A stretch of 64,000 nucleotides of DNA from Elusimicrobia bacterium GWA2_62_23 (lineage in GTDB: Bacteria > Elusimicrobiota > Elusimicrobia > Elusimicrobiales > UBA9959): positions 1 through 64,000 of the forward strand of contig MGTV01000028.1 of the NCBI GenBank assembly GCA_001799635.1, written 5' to 3'. Below are positions 11,101-17,750 of the stretch, one piece after another. The position numbers and the translations under genes are program-made. Every line of letters starts with the position of its first letter. Position 1 is the stretch's first letter. A model generated the notes under the pieces. That model searched no databases. It was not told the DNA's origin and saw only the letters and a list, made by a program, of their open reading frames with translations.

Positions 11101-11344
11101 CAAAAGGCGCAACCCCAACCGCTGGGGCTGCCGTTTGCATAATTATTCCGACTTCTTTATACCCCAGCAGATGGGGCCCCTCATATGAGAAAACATTTTC
11201 CCCATTGTCGTTGAACTGAAAATAGAAAGGCGAAAACACCTGAAAGGTTCTGGCCATTGGGATTTCAGGCGGGACTGCTGCAAAGCCCCAAAGCGGAACA
11301 GATACAAGCAGACCGACAAAAACATCTCGGAAGGGAAATCTCAT
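5138..11344 (-). CDS. Giant surface protein: caspase-like domain, propeller, nine TIG domains, FlgD-like C-terminus
   Basis: 2068 residues. A signal peptide (about 1-24) is followed by an N-terminal domain with the clan CD cysteine-peptidase signature: hydrophobic strand then STHGG (H103-G104), and IVFIAACYS (C180). Ig-like modules follow, then a region of propeller-like repeats (about 610-900), then nine IPT/TIG domains (about 1172-1950; PFTITG and PLTLWTDTKIQGTIPG). The C-terminus (about 1965-2068) is FlgD/T9SS-like, beginning LGEVYVYPDPA and ending KGRFAVVR. The ATG overlaps the stop of the upstream gene (ATGA). The N-terminal coding third looks lower in GC than the TIG part, suggesting a mosaic origin. 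Probably surface-exposed; whether the dyad is active is unknown. Confidence 0.85.
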   Translation of the reverse strand: MRFPFRDVFVGLLVSVPLWGFAAVPPEIPMARTFQVFSPFYFQFNDNGENVFSYEGPHLLGYKEVGIIMQTAAPAVGVAPFATLQRLLAFLQTPAGILFISTHGGEDSTYGGYIAVEAYPAGDDGRLAALTAKEEYVESGVIDSSEIYVGQAGDYNVLNVTSSFFQRKVSPHAIVFIAACYSAALSNAFVNENHQVRDFIGILGRAGIDWFSDGREIGEVIFNDMAGSRNDGGTYSNQSIATVFPYAQEVVYDARLVFDSSAPSAGNLRLYNSPRIVKAGVELDQDMDGIYERPVYSFDAGGGYPYNPGNVTDYPSGGSYSSAVGSRSPVRASLRFSEPMDKAFPDFSVNLIGSDGTTISIPSSAVSWSSSAITNDTWSSTVSIPSTFPDGETRISVRAKRVSASGLDLSNQELDTDGDGFSAEGAVDQSINFIISNVFTVTDNTGREILSDGFASAEGVFVTGPYNAARIVLSGPSQQEATFSIGDSIAATFSPLYEGLYTISAYDAEDNQLNSLSFTNDLTAPWVSLPGMAAAATTETSVTVQAEDYGSGIDRIVLDGPTGSTRTFSGAQTAEAEFSGLSVGAYAVWVYDRAGNSESKFFWVTGAAPDSYGKTQPMLEGEPALIPMPGSGPASYGSVEFIRTLPDGSRYLGVNKTWEGSYLLKVTAEGALAWSYHWEWYSTIDGLETDTSGNAYVLAMGQLHKFTPEGGRTSVTVGEYGSYSYESYRTSNLAVNSALGRVYVYSEVWPDYRLSAYDTSLNLTNYVDNPGMPLVGSIVVDGAGTLWMTGSDLEDRLLAYRYTADLSAATVFSQATELYDSDHDGVYMPTAADPRGGVAIYNSGVFWRITDSGFSAPNLVKIDNYSSFVVDSEGSILAVAENPETNDQSIVKISTDNAYVWEPAYLDIGASWLSRTISISLANAGKLDVAFSNGSAISLSRYAPMASVVSEDGLASVDSIGEDVTIAPVTPETYATALAAVSDAGLLSVTTFYAVASGSGELPLPAQITLTYSTETVYTQDLDPSAIYLFEYDDENGWVYMEDQETDENNNRIRARIFGVARVFAILGEPGDYAAPVAQLSVNGVVVGDGEAINIAPSDLVTITAEDVGYAGIREIVYATDPEFSDETLYESPFSLAEGTHTIYYQAVDNAFNFSDVAMAYINVGGQPGYTAVLSVSSGPIGLPFTITGAGFGTYSAGLTTVLIGGATAPLTLWSTDTIKGTVPGALAAGEHAVAVMRGAEVLATAAPFTVTQPVLLEVSPSSGAIGVPFTITGESFGNYVAGFTRVLLGGATMPLTLWTDTKIQGTIPGTLPVGDYELLVERALNGGVVRSSTAAFSLRDMEAYWLAPSSGPIGMPFTITGIGFGNYSSVYTHVLIGDTTAPLTLWTDSKIQGTIPGSLASGQHPVLVERRTSDGGIMQTSPMTFEVVTVDVASMTPVAGPIGLPFTIYGANFGNYVVGFTRVLIGGTTAPLTLWTADKIQGTIPGALGSGEYTVVVERELNGGIAQSSALAFMVSAPTAYNMVPSSGPIGLPFTINGANFGNYSAAYTGVLINGATVPLTLWTDTQIKGTIPGSLAPGQYPVVVDRRTADGGAVQSGALSFEVVGINVASMTPVAGPIGMPFTIYGGSFGNYSAGYTKVLIGGATCPLTLWTDTKIQGTVPGSLTVGEYQVIVERNLNGGQVQSLPLAFIVTTPVAYTLAPSSGPIGLPFTITGAGFGNYVANYTKVLIGGATAPLTLWTDAKIQGTIPGALAAGDHELYVERSLNGGIARSGTLGFTVGTPTLGSVSPSTAAVIAPFTITGYNFGNYVANYTKVLINGTTCPLTLWTDTKIQGKLPFLLAGNYPVQVQRYLNGGLAESATAYINVEAPVISSMTPVSGAVGTVFSLYGTGFGPYDATIAKVLMGGVQCALSLWTDTQIRGTVPSGLSYGTHTVVAMRGQAVSNNLEFYIPGGYTPSMMRLVAMPAALEFKLGEVYVYPDPAKAGKVPTFHIEVGTADSVKIKVFTVAGQLAHETTLAGNPQAVGSTYAYEYPWTGRIASGVYYYTIEAERSGKKLRAKGRFAVVR
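5493..7830 (-). repeat. Nine tandem TIG-domain coding repeats
   Basis: Nine consecutive units of about 260 bases encode TIG domains with a near-invariant core: GPIG-x-PFTI-x-G, GNY, then VLIGG-x-T-x-PLTLWTD-x-KIQGT-x-PG. Units 2-8 are most alike and are partly alternating in type: SGP-type units with RRTxDGG linkers and AGP-type units with ERxLNGG linkers. Units 1 and 9 lack the LNGG/DGG linker and are more diverged. The similarity suggests recent expansion or homogenisation. Confidence 0.85.
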
Positions 11345-12201
11345 TTCTGTTCCCCATTAGTCTTCCACTCTGCATGGTCATAGTTGTCAACTATATCCAT
11401 TGCGACCTCAAAATTTCCCCACTTGGACAAGCGATTAATCTTTTCCTCTTTCGACAGATTTGCATTCTGCATTATCTCGTTAACCGTATCTTTGCGACCA
11501 CAACCAGGCGTAATGCCTCCATTGGAATCTATAAGGATACAACCGCTTTTTATGCCTTTTGAAATGTATTCAACAATAGCTTTACCAGTCTCTTCCTTCC
11601 TGCTTGGCCAAGGCTTATCCGGAGTTGTGCCTTTAAGATTAAGCATACTTCCCCCGCCAACCTTATAGTCGAGCACCAGCATATCCTTACCCCAGCGAGC
11701 ATCTTTCACCAAAGTATTCTTCTTTGCAAACGCCAAAATCTCAGCCTGAAGTGTTGTGCGGTCTTTGTAAGAAACCTGGGAGTAGTATATCTTTGAAATC
11801 TCCTTCTCAAACTGAATCATTTTTAAGTATCTAGCCTTCTTTTCTTCAGGGATTTCAATTGGCTTCGAATCACGCTGAACAAGAAGCGAAGGCACCACTT
11901 GGATTCCGTTTATTAAAACTTTTTCTCCGACATTTTCCACTTTATACGGGGGAAAAAGCGAATGGCCATAAACGACAACGATTCCAGAGGCAATTCCATC
12001 CCGCTCCTTTATTGGCGTGATATCAATTTTGCGGTTTCCTTTAATGCGAGACATTTTACGCGCTTTTTCTAGCGGCGCAAGAGAATCCGAACTTGCACGG
12101 TGCTCGGATTTCATGTCAACTTCTGACGAATCCATTTTGGCGTATCCGATTTCAGGAAACAGAAACAGCAAACTAACGGAACAAATTTTAAATATCTTCA
12201 T
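11341..12201 (-). CDS. Secreted YGH-motif protein, paralog 2 (AT-rich)
   Basis: 286 residues from the ATG at 12201, chosen because AAGGAG sits 7 bases upstream and it gives a clean signal peptide (MKIFKICSVSLLFLFPEIGYA). A conserved block contains SGIVVVYGHSLFPPYKV and KVLINGIQVVP. It aligns along its length with the next gene upstream (12241-13047), including AEILAFAKK/DEILALFKQ and a C-terminal helical segment. I do not recognise a family. The coding sequence is visibly more AT-rich than almost everything else here. It overlaps the giant-protein start by 4 bases, so it is co-translated with it and probably acts in the same surface system. Confidence 0.6.
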   Translation of the reverse strand: MKIFKICSVSLLFLFPEIGYAKMDSSEVDMKSEHRASSDSLAPLEKARKMSRIKGNRKIDITPIKERDGIASGIVVVYGHSLFPPYKVENVGEKVLINGIQVVPSLLVQRDSKPIEIPEEKKARYLKMIQFEKEISKIYYSQVSYKDRTTLQAEILAFAKKNTLVKDARWGKDMLVLDYKVGGGSMLNLKGTTPDKPWPSRKEETGKAIVEYISKGIKSGCILIDSNGGITPGCGRKDTVNEIMQNANLSKEEKINRLSKWGNFEVAMDIVDNYDHAEWKTNGEQK

Positions 12202-12240
12202 GGCAATCTCCTTAATGAAGCTCAACACCGGATTCCCGAA

Positions 12241-13047
12241 CTAATTTTCGTAGTTACTTAAAATCTCCCTGGCTGCGTGGCCACGGAAACCGAGGGATTC
12301 CAGTTTTTCGGTAACGCCCTTGCGGTCCAGCGTGTTATCCTTCATGACGGCCTCTAGTTTGCCATCGGTCCCGACCGGCATAGCCATTGTCTTGCCGTCC
12401 GATCCGAAGAACAGCAGCCTGCCCTCCTCCAGCGCGCGCCTGAAAGCGCGGGCGTGCTTTTCGCCGTCACGTGTTTGTCTTGCGGCACGGGCTGCCTCAG
12501 GTCCGGCACCTCTCGCGCAGGCTTTCCCGGAGAACCGCACATCCGACTGCCTGACGCCGCGCTTCCAGTAGACCAGCAGTGTAGTCTCCGGAGGGGTGCC
12601 AGTATTGTTCCATCGGGCGTTTATTACCGTGTCAGATGACTGCTTGAACAGGGCCAGTATCTCATCGGCCAGGGCGGAAGCGCTCTTCTTGCCGTTCCCG
12701 TCGCAGAACATCTTCTCCGCCTTCACGCGCAGCGCAGAGGCGCTCTCCGTGAGGACGTCGCCCTCGGTGGTTCCGGGGCCGACAGGAACCTCATTGATGA
12801 GCACTTTGTTATCCGCCACCCGCACCTGGTACGGCGACTTTACGGGGTGGCCATAGATGATAACGGCCCCACTCCTTATACCGCTCTTCTGCGCCACCGG
12901 CTTGATGTCCGTAGGGTCGGGCTTGCCGTCAGTCCTGACGCCTTTTTTAATGTGGCGGGGAAGGTGGACAGTAGAATTATCCGGCCCGGCCGCCAGGCAA
13001 TTGCCGCAGACAACCACCAAAGAGAGGATCACACCGAGTATTTTCAT
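12241..13047 (-). CDS. Secreted YGH-motif protein, paralog 1
   Basis: 268 residues starting at ATG 13047 (AGGAG 7 bases upstream; signal peptide MKILGVILSLVVVCGNCLAA). The open frame extends 31 codons further upstream but without a signal sequence. It shares with its neighbour the block SGAVIIYGHPVKSPYQV and KVLINEVPVGP, and the C-terminal segment LDRKGVTEKLESLGF. GC content is normal for the window, unlike its paralog. It is the first gene of locus A (this gene, paralog 2, giant protein, PorV), behind a strong promoter. Function unknown. Confidence 0.6.
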   Translation of the reverse strand: MKILGVILSLVVVCGNCLAAGPDNSTVHLPRHIKKGVRTDGKPDPTDIKPVAQKSGIRSGAVIIYGHPVKSPYQVRVADNKVLINEVPVGPGTTEGDVLTESASALRVKAEKMFCDGNGKKSASALADEILALFKQSSDTVINARWNNTGTPPETTLLVYWKRGVRQSDVRFSGKACARGAGPEAARAARQTRDGEKHARAFRRALEEGRLLFFGSDGKTMAMPVGTDGKLEAVMKDNTLDRKGVTEKLESLGFRGHAAREILSNYEN

Positions 13048-13156
13048 TGGTTTACTCCTGAGATATGAAATACCGGCACTACGGCTACAGCCGCTGCCGA
13101 TACCCATTTTATATACAAAAAGCCAAACGCCCCTGAACACGAACTATTACACGCAA

Positions 13157-13185
13157 ATCCTATACAATTGCCAAAGGAGTGTCAA
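13157..13185 (-). promoter_or_regulatory. Promoter of surface locus A
   Basis: On the minus strand, perfect TTGACA (13185-13180), 17-base spacer, then TAGGAT (13162-13157). It lies about 110 bases upstream of the first gene of locus A, leaving a long leader. No other obvious promoter precedes the four-gene run. Confidence 0.65.
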
Positions 13186-13236
13186 TTTAGGCCCCGGCGC
13201 ATTCCAAACGAGCATATACAGCAAAAACTACGGCCC

Positions 13237-13695
13237 CTATTCTTTTTTGCCGGTCTGGCGCAGGGCCTCGTAGAGGGCCACGCCGGCGGAGGTGGAAAGG
13301 TTGAGCGAGCGCACCCGGTCCGACCACATAGGGATGCGGTAAAGCCGGTCGGCGTACTTCTCGTAGATCTCATCGGGAAAGCCCGCAGTTTCGGCGCCGA
13401 AGACCAGGCAGGAATCCTCCCGGTAAGGCGCCTCCCAGTAGGACTTGCCGCCGCGCGTGGAGAAGAAGATGAGCGACGGGTCGGGCGGGAGAGTGGCGAA
13501 GAAAGCGTCCCAGTCCTTGTGCACCGAATATTTCAGGAACTGCCAGTAATCCAGCCCCGAGCGGCGTATCTCCTTGTCGCTCAGGTTGAACCCCATCTTC
13601 CCCACAAAAGCCAGCTCCGTATTGGTGGCCACGCACGAGCGACCGATGTTTCCGGCATTCCAGGGTATATCGGGATTAAGCAGAACGATTTTCAC
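13237..13695 (-). CDS. trmL: tRNA (cytidine/uridine-34 2'-O)-methyltransferase TrmL
   Basis: 152 residues, the normal length for TrmL, a SpoU/SPOUT methyltransferase that 2'-O-methylates the wobble base of certain tRNAs using SAM. Family motifs are visible: NPDIPWNAGNIGRSC at the N-terminus, LVFGAETAGFP in the middle, and IPMWSDRVRSLNLSTSAGV forming the C-terminal knot. The start is GTG and overlaps the asnB stop (GTGA), so translation is coupled to asnB. Confidence 0.92.
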   Translation of the reverse strand: MKIVLLNPDIPWNAGNIGRSCVATNTELAFVGKMGFNLSDKEIRRSGLDYWQFLKYSVHKDWDAFFATLPPDPSLIFFSTRGGKSYWEAPYREDSCLVFGAETAGFPDEIYEKYADRLYRIPMWSDRVRSLNLSTSAGVALYEALRQTGKKE

Positions 13696-15599
13696 AACTT
13701 AAAATCGGGGGCGAACTGGCGGTGCCAGAGTTCCAGCATCAGGAGCGCCCACAGGCGGTAACCGTGGTCGCGCGCGCCGCGCTGGTGCTCGTCCCACAGG
13801 CGGTACAGCTCCTCGCGCTTGAAATAGTTGCGGTCCAGCGCCTTCTGCGACAGGCAGGCGCCCGCCCAGTAGTCCTTCAGCTCGCCTCGGAACCACGGCC
13901 CCAGCGGTATACCAAAGCCCATCTTGCCGCGCTTGTAGATGCGGCGCGGCAGCATGTCTTTGAAAGCTTCCTTCAAGATCCACTTGGTGCCGGTAAAGCC
14001 GCGCAGCTTCATATTGTCGGGCAGCAGGTGCGCGAACTCCACCACCTTGTGGTCGAGTATCGGCGAGCGCGTCTCCAGCGAATTGGCCATGGACGCTATG
14101 TCCATCTTGGTCATGAGACATTCCGGCAGGTAGGAGCGCAGGTCCGTGTACATGATCTTCTCGGTGAGCGAACCCTGCCCCTCGTTGAAGAGCTTGCTTA
14201 TGTAGCGCTCCGGGTAATTGATGTCGCGGCCCAGCGCGTTCACGAAGGCCGGCGAGAGTAGGCGCTCTTTCTCGTCTGTCTTGAAGTAGGAGACCGTGGA
14301 GAGATAGGTCATGGCGAGGTCCCGCTGCGAGACCGCCTGCAGGAATTTGCGCAGCCGCCACACGGTATTGAACGGCGCGGTCTTCTCCGGGAAAGGCTCC
14401 ATGGCCCCGAGCGCCGCTTTTTTAGCCCAGTCCGGCATGGCCGTGAAATAGCCGGCCACTTTCATGGCCTGGTAGCGGATATAACCGCCGAAATTCTCGT
14501 CGCCGCCGTCGCCGTTCAGGGCCACGGTGACCTCTTTGCGCGTCTCGCGCGAAACGAAATAGGAAGGCAGGGCGCTGGAGTCGGCGTAGGGCTCGGAATA
14601 ATGCCAGGCCAGCTTCTCCAGCACCGAGGCCATATTGGCCTCCACCAGGAATTCGGTGTGCTTGGTGCCGTACATCTCGGCCACCTGCCGGGCGTAACCG
14701 AGTTCGGAGAATTCGGCTTCTTTGAAACCTATGGAAAAAGTTTTAACCGGCTCCGCCGAGGCCTTGGCCATAAGGGCCACTATCACGGAAGAATCTATGC
14801 CGCCGGAGAGGAAAGCGCCGAGCGGCACTTCCGAGATAAGGCGTATCTTCACGGCTTCAGCCAGTTCCGCGCGCAGGCGCTCTTTGAGCTCTTCCACCGG
14901 TGTGCCGTCCAGCTTGCGTTCGCCCAGCGGCAGGTTCCAGTATTTTTTAGTCTCTAATTTCCCGTCTTCGAACACCAGCGTGCTCGCGGGCTCCAGCTTG
15001 CGCGCGGCCTTGAACACGCTCATGGGGCTGGGGATATACTGCAAGGTCAGGTAGGTATCTACGGCCTTCAGGTCAATGTCGCGCGGCAGGCCGGGCACGG
15101 CCAGCAGGGCGCGCAACTCCGAGGCGAAAGCGATGAAAGAAGGCGTGACCGCGTAATACAACGGCTTCTTGCCCATGCGGTCGCGGGCGAGCGTCAGGCG
15201 TTTTTTGCGCTTGTCCCAGATGGCCACGGCGAACATGCCGCGCAGCTCTTTGGGGAAGTCCTCGCCTTTCTCCTCGTAGAGATGGAGGATGACCTCGGTG
15301 TCGCTCTTGGTCTTGAACTTGTGGCCGCGGGCGAGCAGCCCCTGGCGCAGTTCCTGGAAATTGTAGATCTCTCCGTTAAAAACGATGTACAGCGAGTCGT
15401 CCTCGTTGGAGATAGGCTGGTGGCCGGTGGAAATGTCTATGATGGACAGGCGGCGCATGGCCAGCCCGACGTTCTCGTGCGTGAAATAGCCCTCGTCGTC
15501 CGGGCCGCGGTGGACTATGAGGTCGTTCATGGCCTTCAGGGCCTCCCGCGTAACGGGCAGCCCCGAGCCGTAATTATAGATGCCTACTATGCCGCACAT
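13692..15599 (-). CDS. asnB: Asparagine synthase (glutamine-hydrolysing)
   Basis: 635 residues. Begins MCGIVGIYNYG, so Cys2 is free to act as the glutaminase nucleophile. An N-terminal Ntn glutamine amidotransferase domain (about 1-215; RGPDDEG, NGEIYNF) is followed by the synthetase domain with the PPi-loop SGGIDSS. It converts Asp, Gln and ATP to Asn and Glu. Members of this size near glycosyltransferases can instead amidate sugars or peptides in surface polymers. The gene lies between a GT4 glycosyltransferase and trmL in a translationally coupled run, so an envelope role is possible. Confidence 0.88.
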   Translation of the reverse strand: MCGIVGIYNYGSGLPVTREALKAMNDLIVHRGPDDEGYFTHENVGLAMRRLSIIDISTGHQPISNEDDSLYIVFNGEIYNFQELRQGLLARGHKFKTKSDTEVILHLYEEKGEDFPKELRGMFAVAIWDKRKKRLTLARDRMGKKPLYYAVTPSFIAFASELRALLAVPGLPRDIDLKAVDTYLTLQYIPSPMSVFKAARKLEPASTLVFEDGKLETKKYWNLPLGERKLDGTPVEELKERLRAELAEAVKIRLISEVPLGAFLSGGIDSSVIVALMAKASAEPVKTFSIGFKEAEFSELGYARQVAEMYGTKHTEFLVEANMASVLEKLAWHYSEPYADSSALPSYFVSRETRKEVTVALNGDGGDENFGGYIRYQAMKVAGYFTAMPDWAKKAALGAMEPFPEKTAPFNTVWRLRKFLQAVSQRDLAMTYLSTVSYFKTDEKERLLSPAFVNALGRDINYPERYISKLFNEGQGSLTEKIMYTDLRSYLPECLMTKMDIASMANSLETRSPILDHKVVEFAHLLPDNMKLRGFTGTKWILKEAFKDMLPRRIYKRGKMGFGIPLGPWFRGELKDYWAGACLSQKALDRNYFKREELYRLWDEHQRGARDHGYRLWALLMLELWHRQFAPDFKL

Positions 15600-15600
15600 A

Positions 15601-16755
15601 TCAGCCTTCCCCGTACATGGCCAGCAGCTCGTCGGCCACGCGCGCCATGGAATATTTCTCCACCACGGTCTTGCGCGCCTGCTCGCCCAGCTTGAGCGGC
15701 AGCGTCCTGTCCCCTATGAAGCCGCGCACGCAAGCCTTGAGCTCCACCCGGTTGAGCGGGTCGAACAGGCAGCCGCTCACTCCGGGCGTTATGGCCTCCC
15801 TGGCGCCGCCTACGCGGCTGGCCATTATGGCCACGCCGCAGGCCATGGCCTCCAGCATGGAATTGGACAGCCCCTCGGAAATGGACGGAAGAATGAAGAC
15901 GTCGGCCGCGCGGTACCAGGGCAGCAGGTCGTCCTCGGGGCCGGTCAGCCGGACGGTGCCAGCCAGGTCCAGGTCGGCCACGGCCTTGCGCAGGGCCGCT
16001 TCTTCCGGCCCGCCGCCCACTATCACCAGGCGGATGTGGGGCCGCTCGCGCTCTTCGGCGAAGATCTCGGCCCAGGCCTCCACGAATTCCTTCACGCGTT
16101 TCTCGGGCGAGAGCCGCCCCACGAACAGGAAAGTGGTGAGGTTCTCGAGGCCGACCGCGGCTTTGGCGGCTATCTTCTCGTGGTAGAGCGGCGGGGTATA
16201 GCGGCCGGTGTCCACGCCGTTGCGGAACTGGCGCAGCTTAAGCCCTGCGTAGCGCGGGGTTTCCCGCAGCCAGCTGTAAACCTCGGCGTTCATCACCAGC
16301 AGTTCGGGCGCGGCCAGTTTGAAGAAAGCGAGCTTCAGCCGCCCGGCAAAAGTCTTTTCGGACAGGGAGATCTCATCCACGCCTTTGCCGCCGCCCAGTT
16401 TCACCACCACGCGCCGCCCCGTGAGCCTGCCGGCCAGCACCGCCGCCACGGCGGGCGAGGAGGCCAGGTGCACGTGCACCGCGTCGTAAGCCTCCTTGTT
16501 GGCCAGCAGCCAAAAGAAACTCTTGAGCATGAATACCGCGGAATTAAAAGAGCCGGAACCCGGGCAGGCCAGCCGTTTTATGAACACGCCGTCCACGGTC
16601 TCTTCGGAGGGCAGGCCGGGGCGCAGGCGCGTGAGGGCCGTAACCTTAACGCCGCGCTTAACGAGGGCCTTGGAAATTTCCAGCGCCTGCTTCTCCGCCC
16701 CGCCTATGACGGGGTGGAAGGTCTGGCTGAGCATCAGCACGGAAGTTATCTTCAC
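15601..16755 (-). CDS. Glycosyltransferase family 4 (GT-B fold)
   Basis: 384 residues from a GTG at 16755, chosen because it overlaps the upstream stop (GTGA) and leads straight into the first GT-B strand (VKITSVLMLSQTFHPVIGG). The frame is open 12 codons further upstream. The C-terminal nucleotide-sugar domain shows FVGRLSPEKRV, the DVFILPS...EGLSNSMLEAMACG motif with its Glu, and CLFDPLN. It should transfer a sugar from an activated donor to a lipid or glycan at the cytoplasmic membrane. It lies one base from asnB and is coupled to a flippase-like gene; the set may build or modify a surface glycan. Confidence 0.85.
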   Translation of the reverse strand: MKITSVLMLSQTFHPVIGGAEKQALEISKALVKRGVKVTALTRLRPGLPSEETVDGVFIKRLACPGSGSFNSAVFMLKSFFWLLANKEAYDAVHVHLASSPAVAAVLAGRLTGRRVVVKLGGGKGVDEISLSEKTFAGRLKLAFFKLAAPELLVMNAEVYSWLRETPRYAGLKLRQFRNGVDTGRYTPPLYHEKIAAKAAVGLENLTTFLFVGRLSPEKRVKEFVEAWAEIFAEERERPHIRLVIVGGGPEEAALRKAVADLDLAGTVRLTGPEDDLLPWYRAADVFILPSISEGLSNSMLEAMACGVAIMASRVGGAREAITPGVSGCLFDPLNRVELKACVRGFIGDRTLPLKLGEQARKTVVEKYSMARVADELLAMYGEG

Positions 16756-17744
16756 GCTGGTTCCTTCCCGCCGCCCGAAAAATCGCTCCACACCTTCCCC
16801 AGGGACTGCCCCATCTGGTAGACGAAGACCACGCCGATGAGGGTGATGAGGATATAGCCGGCCACGTGGCAGTAGGAGGCGAAAGCGAAGCCCACGTCCT
16901 TGGGCACGCCCCAGGCGGCCATGACGCGGCTGAGGGTGAATTCGAAATTGCCGAAGTAGCCTGGCATGCCGGGCACCGAGGCCGCCACCGCCCCGCTGAA
17001 CACCAGCGCCACGCAGCGGGCGAAGTTAAGAGTGCCCTCCAGGCCGAAGGCGATGGCCATCCAGTAGTAGTTCAGGGCGTCCAGCAGCCACTGGGCCGCG
17101 GCGAACAGGAAGATGAGCAGGCCGCTCTTAAAGGAGTGGAAACCGCGCACGCCCATGGCCACCCGCTCGAAAACGGAGCGCAGCCGCGGGAACCGGGCGA
17201 AGAAGCCGGAGAACCAGTGGTGGGAGATGATCTCGTCGGAGAAGACCAGCGCCAGCAGGCCGGCTATCAGCCCGCCGAACAGCACCCACAGCAGCTTGTT
17301 GTAGTGCATGAAGCCGCCGGTGATATTGCCGGTGTAGGCGGCCGCGGCGAACAGCAGGAACAGCACCAGCACGTCCAGCGCCCGTTCCACCAAAATGGTG
17401 GCGAAGACGGTGAGCATGGGGATGCCGAAGAGCTTGGCGCCGAAAGTGCCGCGCGCGATCTCGCCCAGGCGCATGGGCAGGATATTGCTCAGCGCCAGCC
17501 CCGCGGCCTGCAGGCGGAAGGCGTCCCAGAGGCGCACCGGGCCCGAAGGCAGCAGCAGCAGGCGCCAGCGCAGGGCGCGCATGAGCAGCTCCACCAGCGC
17601 CGTCAGGGCGAACGGCACCAGGAACAGCGGGTTCACGTGGGAATAGATCTCCAGCAGGGTCTTAAAGTCCAGGTTCCGGAAGGCGAGGTACAGCAGTACC
17701 GCGCCTACCAGGAAACCCGTGATGATGGAGATCTTGGCTTTCAC
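16752..17744 (-). CDS. Flippase-like membrane protein (LPG-synthase TM / UPF0104 family)
   Basis: 330 residues with about eight hydrophobic helices and the family pattern LMRALRWRLLL followed by LSNILPMRLGEIARG, and AASVPGMPGYFGNFE near the C-terminus. This is the membrane domain found in lysylphosphatidylglycerol synthases and in stand-alone proteins (YbhN/AglD type) linked to glycolipid biosynthesis. It lacks the cytosolic aminoacyl-transfer domain. Coupling to the GT4 gene (4-base overlap) and a 6-base gap from the M3 peptidase gene point to one transcript. Confidence 0.8.
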   Translation of the reverse strand: MKAKISIITGFLVGAVLLYLAFRNLDFKTLLEIYSHVNPLFLVPFALTALVELLMRALRWRLLLLPSGPVRLWDAFRLQAAGLALSNILPMRLGEIARGTFGAKLFGIPMLTVFATILVERALDVLVLFLLFAAAAYTGNITGGFMHYNKLLWVLFGGLIAGLLALVFSDEIISHHWFSGFFARFPRLRSVFERVAMGVRGFHSFKSGLLIFLFAAAQWLLDALNYYWMAIAFGLEGTLNFARCVALVFSGAVAASVPGMPGYFGNFEFTLSRVMAAWGVPKDVGFAFASYCHVAGYILITLIGVVFVYQMGQSLGKVWSDFSGGGKEPA

Positions 17745-17750
17745 AGGTTT

